Of a stretch of DNA of 64,000 nucleotides, positions 46,674 to 57,854 are shown piece after piece. A program made the position numbers and the translations under genes. This stretch comes from Allygus modestus. Lineage: Eukaryota; Arthropoda; Insecta; Hemiptera; Cicadellidae. The notes below the pieces were generated by a model. That model was not told the DNA's origin. It ran no database searches and saw only the letters and a program-made list of their open reading frames with translations. Position 1 is the stretch's first letter. Each line of letters starts with the position of its first letter. The stretch covers positions 145,569,559 to 145,633,558 of the forward strand of contig OY776113.1 in the NCBI GenBank assembly GCA_963675035.1, in the 5' to 3' direction.

Positions 46674-46868
46674 CCTATTTTCCTCCAGTACTAATTTATT
46701 TTATTCGCTAGACGTTTTACTACCGATTATTAGGAGACGTCATTTTCAATTATTATTCTATAAGTTTCAATATTACAGGATTTATTTTCAATAAGCAAAA
46801 GAATATTTAATATTAATCTAATGAGTTTGTGACATGAAGAGAGATAATTTTCAAATGAAAAATATAAA

Positions 46869-47492
46869 CGAGTTCGCACGCAGCATGCTGACGTGAGGGA
46901 AGTGAATTTCCACATAAAAACTTTTAAAACTCAAAATCAGTGTAAAAACATACATTTGCCCAATTTTTATTGAAATCTGAAAACATTGATTTTTTGGCTG
47001 TTCTGATACTCCTGGTTTCATTTACTTGCAAAGCTGGGAATACAATTTTGCGCATTATAAGGTTAGGAGAAGGTCCAGACAGGCTTGAAAGTAGGCGTGA
47101 GGTTGCTGGGGGTAATAAAAGTACTCTAACAAAGGAATAACAGGCTTTTCTAGTGTAAAACCCCCATAAGACAACGTACTGTGTTTAGCCGATACACATT
47201 TTCTTTAATAACTCGGTAAATATTTATGCTAGAATGACGAGAGAGGGCTTAAAACTTTCGCCTCTCTAATTCCCATCATCTTTTTACATGCATTAATTTT
47301 ACATCTGGGGCTTTTCTGACCCTTTTTGGGCCCAAAAACTCGAAATTTGAACGATTATTCCCCAAAAAATGGGTTTAGAGTTTTCCGATTGTTTTGCCCA
47401 ACGAACTTGTCCAACAGATTATAGAAAGGAACGTCCCTACCAAATTTGAAGTAAATCGGACAAAAAATGCGACCGCTAGAGTGCATACACAT

Positions 47493-47566
<74 letters not shown>

Positions 47567-47686
47567 TTGAACGACCCCCCAAAACGTGTTTAGGGGGTCA
47601 CGTTAGGAACTTCTATGGTGGTCCCGGGCTTAAGTTTCACCGTGCGGGTCATGCTAATAGTTCACTTTCCAAAGGAAATTCACTAA
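46869..47686 (-). mobile_element. TTAGTGAATTTCC subfamily, copy G (full length)
   Basis: Both ends match copy D: CGAGTTCGCACGCAGCATGC at the left, and on - TTAGTGAATTTCC at the right (47674-47686). Shared internal blocks include the GACAACGTACTGTGTTTAG core and CCAACGAACTTGTCCAAC. It carries a long (TA)n tract at 47489-47560 where copy D has only a few units. Confidence 0.88.
47489..47560. repeat. (TA)n microsatellite inside copy G
   Basis: About 35 TA units with a few interruptions, located at the element's fixed tract position. Confidence 0.95.
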
Positions 47687-47689
47687 CAA

Positions 47690-48685
47690 AATGGATTTAT
47701 TACAAGCACCACACTTTATGAATTGTTGATTTAATCTACACAAGCACATCCAGTTGCTCGAATTCGAGCAAATACGGTTCTGTTAGTTTAAATTGCGATG
47801 CCATTTCAGAAGTTAGCTTAAAACAGCTACTCTTGCTTCTGTACTGTGGTTTGTTACCTCAAACAGTGGTCATATGCTCAATTTAAATTATTATTGTTCT
47901 ATAATATTAACTTGCAACTTTGAAGGCCTGAGGGCCGATGTAAATTTTAATGATTTTCTGCAAACCTACGCATCGTGACGCAAAATCTGCTTGTGAACTA
48001 TATATTAGGATTATCGGTTGGTTTTATTCACCTGGTTCCACTCTGCTGAGGCAGGGTGATAACGTGTCGGCCATGGATGGGATTAAAATTATCAGAGCTG
48101 GCCAAAATCCAGCAACACTCGAATAAATGTTTTTTTTGCATGAAATATCAACACGATAGTGACAAATATGACACCTTATTTCACGTTCGGTTTTTGCGGT
48201 ATACTGAAAGAAGGTTCAAATGTTTTTCTAGTTTAGTTTTATTGGTTTATTTGGTAAATTCTTTATAATAAAAATCTATATTTCGATTTACATATCATAA
48301 ATATGGGTCAAGGGCTTCCAATTGTTTTCATCGGAGAATCGGTTCAACCGATTACAGAACTACGAGTCCATTAAATACGATTTTCCTAAAAAACTCATCA
48401 TCCATATTAAATTGTGCATGTACTGAGGCGGCAAGACCGACCTAGCTTTCAGTGTGCACATGAGCAAGTATGTAGCAACGTTTGCACACGCACATTTGCA
48501 CGCTGGTTTTTGCCCATCAACTGCAGAAGTATCCCATTAGAATTGCGCCACATTTTTTTCTGCCGGTTAACCAACGATAACATTTCGCAAACGTGATTCG
48601 CCATGTCACGGCCGTTCAGCGCCTGCCGTTACAGGTTTAGTGTTGTCATCGCTCTACATACTGATATTTCTCTAGGATGATAACA
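47690..48685. other. Gene-free stretch
   Basis: Nothing recognised. Short frames at 48056-48268 and 48414-48596 have no family features. Confidence 0.45.
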
Positions 48686-48688
48686 ATT

Positions 48689-49389
48689 CAGGACTCCCCC
48701 TCTATTTTTTTATTTGTTCATATAAGCAAATAACTTTTGAGTAGTGGTATCCACTTTCGGATGGCGGGTACTTAAGGTGTAGTATCTTTTGACATTACTC
48801 AAAATTGTAAATGTCCCCCAGAAATAGGGGATTTTGGGGGGGGACTCAACATTTTTAAATGTAAATCCCATTTGAGTGACCACTCATTTTAAATAACTAT
48901 AAATAATTAGGTAAATGGTGAAAATTATAAGTCAAAAATCCCAAAAAAACTCTTGTATTCAAATTAAGAAGGCAATATTTTTTTGTTTTATCTTTATTTT
49001 GACTAAGTTAAAATAAACTGACTCCACTCACGTTGTGAAATTAACTTCAGGTGTACTATCTTTTGACACTGTCAAACATTTTGAATGCCCCCCAAAATTT
49101 GCCTCCCAGATTTTAATACAATATTAGGGGATTTTTATTGGCTGTCATTTTGGTTAGGGAAGAGATGGCGGTTTTTAATTTTCACCAGTCGTCTACTTTT
49201 TTACAGTTCTTTAAAATAAGTGGTCCCTCAAAGGGGACTTACATTTAACAATTTTGATTTGCAACCAAAATCCCCATTTTTGGGGGACACTCAAAATATT
49301 TAATGATGGCAAAAGTTCATTCACCTTAAGTTACTATAGTGATATTAGTTTATATTAACAAGTAATAAAAAATAGAGGGGGGTGTCCTG
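48689..49389. mobile_element. Foldback element, 701 bp, CAGGAC ends
   Basis: Ends CAGGACTCCCCCTCTATTTT and its imperfect complement (49362-49389). The arms continue inward for about 250 bp with indels: ACTTAAGGTG, then GGGGATTTTGG and ATGTAA(A/G)TCCC on both sides. A second ACTATCTTTTGACA (49061) repeats the ATCTTTTGACA at 48783, so the centre also has a direct duplication. No target duplication is clear. Non-coding. Confidence 0.75.
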
Positions 49390-49391
49390 AC

Positions 49392-51000
49392 TTTTTATTC
49401 ACAACACATAACAAATTAAATGAATAGTTATTTTATAAATTTGAATTCAGTAAACATAGAAGAATTTCACAAATTTCTGAGGATATATTCTTTATTTATT
49501 TGACTAGCCTCTTCTTTAGCTAATTATTAACAGATTTTCTAGCGATTTTAATCGAATTTTCGGTGTTGCATGCCGATGCTTAGCAATAGGGATGTAATTT
49601 TGAGCTTATTTTCAGTATCGGTTTCAACTGTATTTTATAATTCAAGTGTTATACCAGTGGTACTTTATTAATTGATTTAAGTTTCTACAATTGCGTAAAA
49701 TACGTTTACAGAGAATATGCAAATGTCTGGTGGTAACACAAAACTCGGAAACAAATTTTCACGAATAAAATTGAAACCATCCGGATTCAAATTATTCGAA
49801 TTAGTATTGAAGGAGAAAGTGTATAATACTAGAGGGTAAAGAATAAATAGGCAGGGGACTCGTACTTTCACTATCCAATTGTTGTGTTAGTATTTGTTGT
49901 TTCTACAGCAATAGACACATCTTACGATTGTTACGTTTAAGTTTACACTCAGTCAAATACTCAATGACGGTTCTCGTCTTTCTGATTCAAATGCAAACCT
50001 CTTTCACTGCTATTGCATCTAAACTTATTCTGTAAATATGTTACCGAATGCGATATTACGTGTAAATTCTAATATAACGGTTGAATATCGGGCATATGGT
50101 GAAATATCGGGATCCAAAATATTCTAAAAACTATGAACGTTCATCGCAGCAACAAAATGAATAAGAAACAGCTCTCTTCTGCCGGAAACTGTATACCGTC
50201 GATAGAAGCCTACTGTTGGAATAAGAACCGATAAAACAGTAATTCTAAGCTTCAGTTTTGATGTATATATCTCTCAAGATATCATCTCTAAAGTTCGCCC
50301 GAGGGTCAACGTAAACGTGTTATTGTTGCAACAATAACGGCTGTGTAGCAGCTAAACAATAACTGAGACGACCAGTCATCCATCATCTTAGGTGTATTGG
50401 TACCGATAGCTGTGCAATTGGAACCAGTCATTCTTCAATAATGTGTCCTACAGCAGTTAAAACGTCGTTGGAAGCCAACAACAAATTACATTGTCGAGTT
50501 TACAAACGATATTGAGTTTAGTTTGTTAACGTTTGCAGCTGTAAACATAAGGTTTATTGTGACGTAATAATAATAAAACTCGTTATTTTTGTAACTGAAC
50601 ATTTTTATTTGTTATAGGATAGTGTATTATTTCAAATCATTCACAAATTTCATTAGCAAATTTATTATGGTAAATTATGAACTAGTATGACCCACGGATG
50701 TGTATAATAGAGCCCCTAACGCATCCCTACTTACGGCATACGGAAAGACATGACCACCATACAAGTCACTGACTGTCGTCCGATTTACTTAAAATTTGGC
50801 AGACACGCTTTTCACCAAGCTAAAAGATTTGGCACACATTATTTTGTAATTGCTGCCACTTTTTTAAATTTTCAAACCAAAGTTTTGAGTTTTCTTACCC
50901 AAAAATTAAAAAAAGTCTTACTAAAATTAAAGAATTCAGGTCAAAATAAGATATAGTTTCAACTCTTCCCCACAGAGATTCGATACAATGTTGACACAGA
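49392..51000. other. Gene-free stretch with a perfect palindrome
   Basis: The 20-bp perfect palindrome GTTATTGTTGCAACAATAAC lies at 50319-50338. At 50700-50950 ACTTACGGCATACGG and CCGATTTACTTAAAATTTGG are reminiscent of the middle of the TTAGTGAATTTCC subfamily, but ends are not seen. No gene. Confidence 0.45.
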
Positions 51001-51112
51001 GGTTTAAGGCGGCCCCACACTACCGGACTTTTACTTGTACAAGACTTCGAACAAGCAATCGGATCGTGCAGGGATCAGGGCACAAAGGTAGCAAAATTCA
51101 CTCCGAACTTCT

Positions 51113-51435
51113 TCCCGATCAAGACATCGGATCGGACAGATTGAGCGCAAAACCACCAAGCGGGGTAACGACAGCTTATGGAGGTACCACACACTACCGA
51201 ACCCCGAGCCAGACCCCGAGCAAGACATCGGATCGGACAGATTGAGTGCGAAACCACCAAGCGGGGTAACGACAGCTTATGGAGGTACCACACACTACCG
51301 AACCCCGAGCCAGACCCCGAGCAAGACATCGGATCGGACAGATTGAGTGCGAAACCACCAAGCGGGGTAACGACAGCTTATGGAGGTACCACACACTACC
51401 GAACCCCGAGCCAGACCCCGAACAAGATATCGGAT
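51113..51435. repeat. 101-bp tandem array inside the TIR element
   Basis: AAGACATCGGATCGGACAGA recurs at 51121, 51222 and 51323, and AAGATATCGGATCG at 51424, always 101 bp apart. Each unit contains CCACACACTACCGAA, close to the element's own terminal repeat (CCACACTACCGGA). Units are near identical. Confidence 0.95.
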
Positions 51436-51560
51436 CGCTCTTTCTTTGATCTTTCTAAAAAAAAACCTCGAGGATACCCCCACCACTAAACCCCATGTAA
51501 ACCTCCCCTAGCTCCCACTCCTGACCACTGTGACAGGCACTCGTTATAAAACAAAAAAAA

Positions 51561-51735
51561 TCCTGTCGCAGTGTGTTCATCTTCCCAACCCCCAAACCAT
51601 CCCCTGGCCATTGTAGCAGGCAAAAAAAGTCCTGTTGCAGTGTGTTCACCTTCCCAACCCCCAAACCATCCCCTGGCCACTGTAGCAGGCAAAAAAAATA
51701 ATAAAAAAGTCCTGTTGCAGTGTGTCAATCTCCCC
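51561..51735. repeat. 69/80-bp tandem array inside the TIR element
   Basis: TCCTGT(C/T)GCAGTGTGT recurs at 51561, 51630 and 51710. The later unit is longer by an A-rich AAAAAATAATAAAAAAG insert. Units share CCCAACCCCCAAACCATCCC. Confidence 0.92.
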
Positions 51736-52389
51736 CTCACCACCCAACCCCTATCCGACGGCTGAAGAGGGCCCAAGCGCCCTAAAGCAGCCACAGTGGG
51801 CCAGGGACTTTCCCGCCCACTGGAACCTCACACAAACAACAACAAAACCTCGAGAGCGCTCGGTGCTCAGTCCGATGTCTGGCCCAATGTATTTTTCGAT
51901 GTCTGGTTCGGAGGCCCCACTAACTACCGGGTTTTCTCCCTTCGACCTCCCTTCCATCAAATCCTGCTCGGTCCGATGTCTTGTTCGGGAAAAAGTCCGG
52001 TAGTGTGTGGCCGTCTTTAACCTTTGTCATGTGCATAACAATAAATACTTATTCAAAAACAACTCAGTTTTGTTAAATTAAAGTTTAAACCTTTTCAATT
52101 GATCGGTCGAGTTAATACTGACACCATTAGGCGACCTTGGATGACACAAAAGGCGTCGCCTCTTTATGTTGAACGCCGCCGCGCAGCTCCTTCGCTGTCC
52201 GGTGTTGGAGCGCACGTACACTTTAACCTACGGTGAATATTAATAACAAGACTACAAGGTCTTAATCCCCATTGTAGTAATCACCAGGATGCCTTTATAA
52301 AACGTTCAAGGTCGTTTCCAGTTATAGATTACATGTGGAGACAAACGAGTATTTTAAGTTATACCCAGAATGTACACTAAAGGTAGTTA

Positions 52390-53138
52390 GGGGTCATACA
52401 CATATTACTTAACGCACTTAACGGCGAAGGGGGTATGACGTAGCGTTATGCTGTGTTATGTGGGGGGGGGGGGGTTGGATCAACGTTACGTAACTCACAC
52501 ATACTAACCCTAAAGAGCTGGCGCTCTCCCGTATCTATTGATACTGTTATAAATCTTTCAGAATTAAAAAAAAATAATCAAATTGATATCTAAATCAAGA
52601 TTACAGTTAGTTATATAAAAAATAACTATCATACTATTTTAGTAACGTTTAAACTAAAAATAAATACAAAGTTTTTGGAGTAATTTCTATATTGCTTTAC
52701 ACCTATGTTTTGTATTGTTTTAGAGTGTAAAATCACGACTTGATACAGTGTTGCCCAATGCCACCCACATCTTTAGTTTTTAAGTTATTTTGTATTTGTT
52801 TAAGTTATAAATTAAATTTGTTACGTTTTACCTGAGATAGTTTATTTTGTTGTTTATGTTATTAGTAACAGTCTTGTTGGTTTGTATACATTTTTCTTTG
52901 AAATAAGTTATTAAAAAGGTTGTTAAAAGAAAGTCATTTAAAGTTTAATGATTCATTGAAATCCATTTTTCAAATTGCTAATAAAACGATGTTCAAAATA
53001 TTTAAGCTCTTTTCAAGCCCTCTACGATTGAGGTACGTACCACATTGGGGGGGTATGGTCAAGCGTTATGGTGCGTTGCATGGGGGAGGGGGGTCTGAAA
53101 TGACGAAAAAATGCGTTACGTAATATGTGTATGGCCCC
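52390..53138. mobile_element. hAT-like MITE with GGGGTCATACACATATTAC ends
   Basis: Left GGGGTCATACACATATTACT at 52390; right inverted match GTAATATGTGTATGGCCCC ending 53138. Inside each end, in the same orientation, lies a variant of GGGTATG…AGCGTTATG…G-run (52430-52474 and 53046-53092). A G13 run is at 52462-52474. The centre (52500-53010) is AT-rich. No clear 8-bp duplication, so the superfamily is tentative. No coding capacity. Confidence 0.72.
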
Positions 53139-53139
53139 T

Positions 53140-53840
53140 TATGGTAACAACTATTGTTTAACCCTTGTATTAAATTATAATATTTACAAGGGGTTCGTTT
53201 ATGTTTGATTAGGCCTTTTACAAAGGTGATTCAATATCGGATCTACTTTAAATTTGCATCCAGATTCTTACAAAGAATACATTTTAATTGATTTATACTT
53301 ATTTATTACACTACAACGATTGCAATGGAAGCACCAATCCAGCTGTGCCTGGATTTTTACCACTAATCCTTTCATTTTATAGGTATAAAATCCACCTGAA
53401 GACGGGGTCAGATTTCAGATCCCGAAATGTCGTGAATCCTTGTTTAATTATTAAAATTACTAATACGATAAAGAAGCGGGTTATTAGATCCTTGGGTTAT
53501 TTTGCGTTATTTTTCCAAAATTCCAAATGTCCGCAATCATGTCTTGACAAAACAATTAAACAAGAAACTACTGAATACTTATATATGTCAATCTAATAGC
53601 AATTTAAAATAATCTATTATAATAGTTCACACTATAATACTATATTTGCCTAAGAAAACGAAACATATTACTAAACTAACTTTACCTTATAAATTCAGAT
53701 TTACATATTAGAAGGAAATAAGGCCTAAGGTGAACTATACTTTTATATGTATCAAATGATTTTTGAAATTTTGTTTAACATATCTTAGATGTTTTAAGTT
53801 TATTATACTAGGAATTTATTAGACTTCGACTAGAAATAAA
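53140..53840. other. Gene-free stretch
   Basis: The 102-codon frame at 53288-53596 (+) has no recognisable motif; nothing else seen. Confidence 0.4.
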
Positions 53841-53841
53841 A

Positions 53842-54606
53842 CGAGTTCGCACGCAGCTCACTGGCGTGAGGGAAGTGAATTTCCACACAACAAACTTTAA
53901 AAACAAAAAACTGTGTTAAAACATACGCTTATTCCAATTTTTATAAAAATCTGAAAACATTTAATATTTTTGCTGTTCTGATGCTCCTGGTTCTATTTAC
54001 CTGCAATGCTGGGAAAACAATGTTGTGCATAATAAGGTTAGGAGGAGGTCCCATCAGGATCAAAAGGTGGTGTAGGGGTATAAGGAGTAATACAACTACA
54101 TCAAGATATGAAAAACAGAATTTTCTAATGTTAAATCCCCATTAAACAATGTACTGTGTTTAGTCAGTTTCCACTTTCATTAATAACTCGGTAAATATTT
54201 GTGCTAGAATGACGAGAGAGGACTTAAATTTGTTGGCTTTTTACTTCCTATAATTTAATATGCAATAACTCCACATTCGGGGCTTTTCTGACCTTTTTTG
54301 GGCCCATAAACTCAAAATTCGAAAAATTAAAATCCCAAAAAATGAGGTTAGAGTTGTCCTGTTGTTTTGCCAAATGAACTTGTTCAACTGATTATAGAAA
54401 GGAATGACCCAACCAAAATATGAAGTAAATTGGACAAAAAATGTGACTGCTAGAGTATAAACACACATATGTTATATATATGAAACGACCCCCCCCCCAA
54501 AACGTGTTCAGGGGGTCACGTTAGGAACTTCTATGGTGGTCCCGGGCTTAAGTTTCACCGTGCGGGTCATGTTAATAGTTCACTTTTCCATAGGAAATTC
54601 ACCAAT
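53842..54606 (-). mobile_element. TTAGTGAATTTCC subfamily, copy H (full length)
   Basis: Left end CGAGTTCGCACGCAGC then GTGAGGGAAGTGAATTTCC; right end, on -, GTGAATTTCCTATGG and AAGTGAACTATTAAC. The core is diverged (ACAATGTACTGTGTTTAG). The microsatellite site holds only ATGTTATATATATG. It differs from D and G by many substitutions and looks like the oldest copy. Confidence 0.87.
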
Positions 54607-54609
54607 AAT

Positions 54610-55505
54610 CCTAACGCACAATATGAGACTAGTAAATAGGTCATAGGAATCTTTCTACTACTATACACGGCTTTTACACGTTTAACTGGCGAAAGCTTAA
54701 TTGAGTAATTTACCAAATGTTATTGATAGGCCGGCCCGTATGTAATGGACGCGGATGTTTTGAGTTGTTATTCCAATTTTTCCATCGGTCAAATACAAAT
54801 AATCTTTCCAAGCGCTTACATCGTCCAAGAGCTTAATCTTTCTCGCAATGGTATTTAAACTATTAAAAATCGTAGAATATATATTTTACAAAAGATAAAC
54901 GATTTGTTGTATTGTAGCATGTTGTATGTCAGACGCCTGGAAATAATCTTTAAATGTGGTGCGAGGCGACCATTGAGTGTGCTTTTAAACTTGTCTCGTC
55001 TGAGTTGAGAGGGGGACGACGTCAAAGTTGGACATCGTCAAAGTCGGACAGCGTCAATTCCGGACACGTTAGAAACTGCCCGGCATTGTCGGGTGCCTGA
55101 GGCGTAAAATCTGGACATTTTTACTTTAGAACCAGACTGAATACAGGCCCTTTAATCAGATCCCCCAACGAGGGCCCGGTCTCCTCCCGTTTGTTGTCAT
55201 TGGTTGGCCGTGAGGGAATTGAATCTCAAGTTGATTTGTTAGGAGGAGCACAGAATGGCTTTGTAAGCGGTATCGCAGGAACGCTCGCCTTTCGTAACGC
55301 GCTTTCCGGCCAGGTGACAACCCACTCAGTCGCCGCTCACCGCTACATGTATTCTATTCCGTTGCCAAACCATCGGCAATTGTCTTCAATGTGACATAAC
55401 TAGGGTCATTCCGTCGTTCGATGGCACTAGGCTTTCCACTACTGTGCAATCATGGAACAAATTAGGTTCGGGCGTTTTATTATGTATTTGGATTCGATCC
55501 GATAT
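54610..55505. other. Gene-free stretch
   Basis: Three short direct repeats of the form CGTCAAAGT(T/C)GGACA at 55018-55070. The frame at 55191-55394 is not recognisable. Confidence 0.4.
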
Positions 55506-55506
55506 A

Positions 55507-55821
55507 CAGTAGAAGCTCTATTAACCGACCTTGGATCAACCGCCCTTGGATTAACCGACTGTTTTCCAAGAATAGACATACTTCCGCCGAGGCAGCCGAT
55601 GTTGCGATATTTTTCCGCAAATAACTTTCAGGTTCCAACAGGTCGATTACATTGTTCAGTATAAAGTCAAATTCAGTCAGTTTCTCTCAAAATGTTTACC
55701 ATACTTCACAAGTTTGATTGTTTTAACAGTTATTGTGACTGTTTCCGGTATTATTAGGTTAAACCGACCTTGTCGTTATCCGACCATGGGGTCGGTTAAG
55801 AGACGCCATGGTATTCTACTG
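55507..55821. mobile_element. Pogo/Tigger-like MITE, about 315 bp
   Basis: Ends CAGTAGAAGCTCTATTAACC and …GGTATTCTACTG are inverted, with a TA before the left end (the right flank reads TT). Repeated TTAACCGAC, GATCAACCGCC and ATTAACCGAC blocks near the left, and GTCGGTTAAGAGACG near the right, match the CAGTAGAACCTC…TTAACCGAAC style of pogo-like ends. No transposase. Confidence 0.7.
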
Positions 55822-55824
55822 TTA

Positions 55825-56345
55825 TTGGTATCCGGAGCTATTAAGATATCTAAAAGAGACGGGTGTTCTTTGTACAACATCGCTGTCCTATAAGTAGGAA
55901 CGACCCGATCCGTCAATCGATGGTTTGTCGATATTCAGTGTCGATACCCAAAAACGTCCACTGCACTCTTATACAAATCGTTAAAAAATGAACTCACTCT
56001 AAACTAAAACACTGGAATGAAATCACTCATGTTACCTGTCTTGTTATAAAATAATAAAGTATAAAACTATGAATATTGTCCTATCCTTTGTGCGAGGGTG
56101 TGCGTGTGCGAGCGCGCATGTACATATACGCACACACATTTACTCTCTTGGCCATCCGTTGCAGGTAATTTATGTCGAAACGGCAGCGAAGGTTTGTAAA
56201 ATATAAGGCAAATTCGCAGTATTGCAGACATATCGCACGTACTTAGTTTGTCTGATTAATTAATTTTCTCATCAGTTTGTAAACTTTTAAAGTCATCGAA
56301 AGGTGTAGAATCGGCTGAGGGTGTATTTTTTTATTAAACCTAAAC
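55825..56345. other. Gene-free stretch
   Basis: Nothing recognised apart from a short alternating GTGTGCGTGTGCGAGCGCGC patch at 56097-56120. Confidence 0.45.
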
Positions 56346-56349
56346 CACA

Positions 56350-56675
56350 AGGCGCCCTAGTTGGCTTTAACGGATAGCATCTTGGACTTCGGTGCAGGTC
56401 ACGGGTCCGATTCCCGGGGCGCTCACAAAACTTTGAGAGGTTTGGACCGTTGACATTTGATAACAAAATGTCAGTGGCGAATAGACACGCAAATAAAATA
56501 CCATCTCGCTTATAGGGGCATCTCGCTTGCCTAACGATTAGCGTCTTGAACTTTGGTTCAAATCCCGGGTCGTTCACAAAAATTTGAGGGGTTTGGACCG
56601 CTTTACCTAAAAGCGTTAGTGTGATCTCATAAAAAAATGCCGTTGGCGTTGAAATACAAAAAATAAAGGAAAGAA
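56350..56675 (+). mobile_element. Dimeric tRNA-derived repeat (SINE-like)
   Basis: Unit 1 starts with a 74-nt tRNA-like segment (56351-56424): A-box-like TTGGCTTTAACGG (56361-56373), a CTTGGACTTCGG anticodon-arm region, and B box GGGTCCGATTCCC (56403-56415). Acceptor-like ends GGCGCCC and GGGCGCT can pair. Unit 2 repeats the plan near 56516-56580 (GCCTAACGATTAGCGTCTTG, GGTTCAAATCCC). Both are followed by CACAAAA(A/C)TTTGAG(A/G)GGTTTGG. The tail is A-rich (56650-56690). The arm GTCTTGACTT(C/T)GG suggests a tRNA-Arg ancestor. The open frame on - (…RPGNRTRDLHRSP…) is the usual false peptide of tRNA-like repeats. Confidence 0.75.
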
Positions 56676-56679
56676 GAAA

Positions 56680-57850
56680 AACAACAAATATACTACAACC
56701 TAAAACTTATCCTAAAATCTACCTTTAACTAAACCGAACCACTGAACTCTGAAGAGACGAGTTCCATGTTCTCGAGAGATGATTATTTACAAACAAATAC
56801 GATAGATAATCTACGAAGAGATAAAAAGTCTGTGAGAGAGAAGGCGTCCTTCTCTGAGGCCGTGAGCGAGGAAAGTCTTAAAACAACAGCGTTGCCTAAC
56901 TGTCGCAAAAATAAACATAACCGAGCGACTAAAACTCTTCGTTCCTGGATACTTACTTACTCTTACAAATATTTGTCCTGCACTTTCGTCTCCGACCTTG
57001 TCTCCAGATGATCGACTGCCCTCCCCTCTATGCACGTGCCTTGTATCCTCCCAGCCGACGGAGATTAGTCAAAAGGATTTTGTTTGTCAGCAGACACTCG
57101 ATAAAAATCTGTCGAAAACAAGGTGTTTATAAACGGATTTACCGTTACGGTATGATTATTTGCTGTACGGATTTATTACGGCTGTATGGTCGGTTTTGTT
57201 TACTCGCATAATGGCGAGTGAACAGGAGAGTGCGCGGGGAAAGATGACCCCACCAGTGTCATTTATACATTGAGGAAACTGCCGATTAAACGTAATGCTG
57301 ATAAACGATCAGCTGTATACAAATTTTGAAATAAAAATAACTGAAGCAAATCGCTCCCTCCAATGGCAACGGTAAGCGAGGTGGTGATTGGGATAAGTTC
57401 CCCTCATTTAATTTTTCCACCGAATGTCGTCCCCATCCAGTTAAGAAAGATGAATTATAGAATGGGTTAATTTTACCTTCTGAGTCAATTAGTGAATGTG
57501 CGATGTTTTTTTTCAAAATTTATATAGACAAACAAAAGGGTTATTTTATAGGAAATTCACATTACTTATACTAAATTTCAGTTCATCTTCTACAGCTCTT
57601 CTTATTGGTTCTAAATTTAAAATTAATACATACATCGATCAACAAATTTAATTTTTATTCGAACGAGGCATTTTGATTACAAAGTGATCATCTGCAGGTT
57701 ATTGTTCGAGAACCTGAATTTCAGTTGTCTATCAAAACAATATTTAACAGTCTCTGATACGAAGTATGAACTAAGGAACTAAGGCTGAGACGATTCAAGA
57801 GGAAACGCAAATACATTTAAACACTTCTATAAAGGTGGTGAATATTAATA
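56680..57850. other. Gene-free stretch
   Basis: Overlapping frames at 56766-57035 on both strands have no family resemblance. Nothing else recognised. Confidence 0.4.
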
Positions 57851-57854
57851 ATTA

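Larger units (their letters stand above)
51004..52020. mobile_element. TIR element, 1,009 bp, GGCGGCC ends and TTAA flanks
   Basis: Left end GGCGGCCCCACACTACCGGA at 51008; right end complementary (CCGGTAGTGTGTGGCCGTC, to 52016), about 30 bp with a few mismatches. TTAA lies outside each end (51004-51007, 52017-52020). The interior is unusually GC-rich for the window and made mostly of two tandem arrays. All open frames inside follow those arrays and are not gene-like. TTAA targeting would fit piggyBac- or Kolobok-type elements, but that is inference. Confidence 0.82.

Noticed and set aside
51031..51486. Arg/Cys-rich ORFs on both strands
   Set aside because: They are frames of the 101-bp tandem array inside a transposon, not genes.
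56293..56577. 94-codon minus-strand protein (…RPGNRTRDLHRSP…)
   Set aside because: This is the common false peptide read from the antisense of tRNA-derived repeats.
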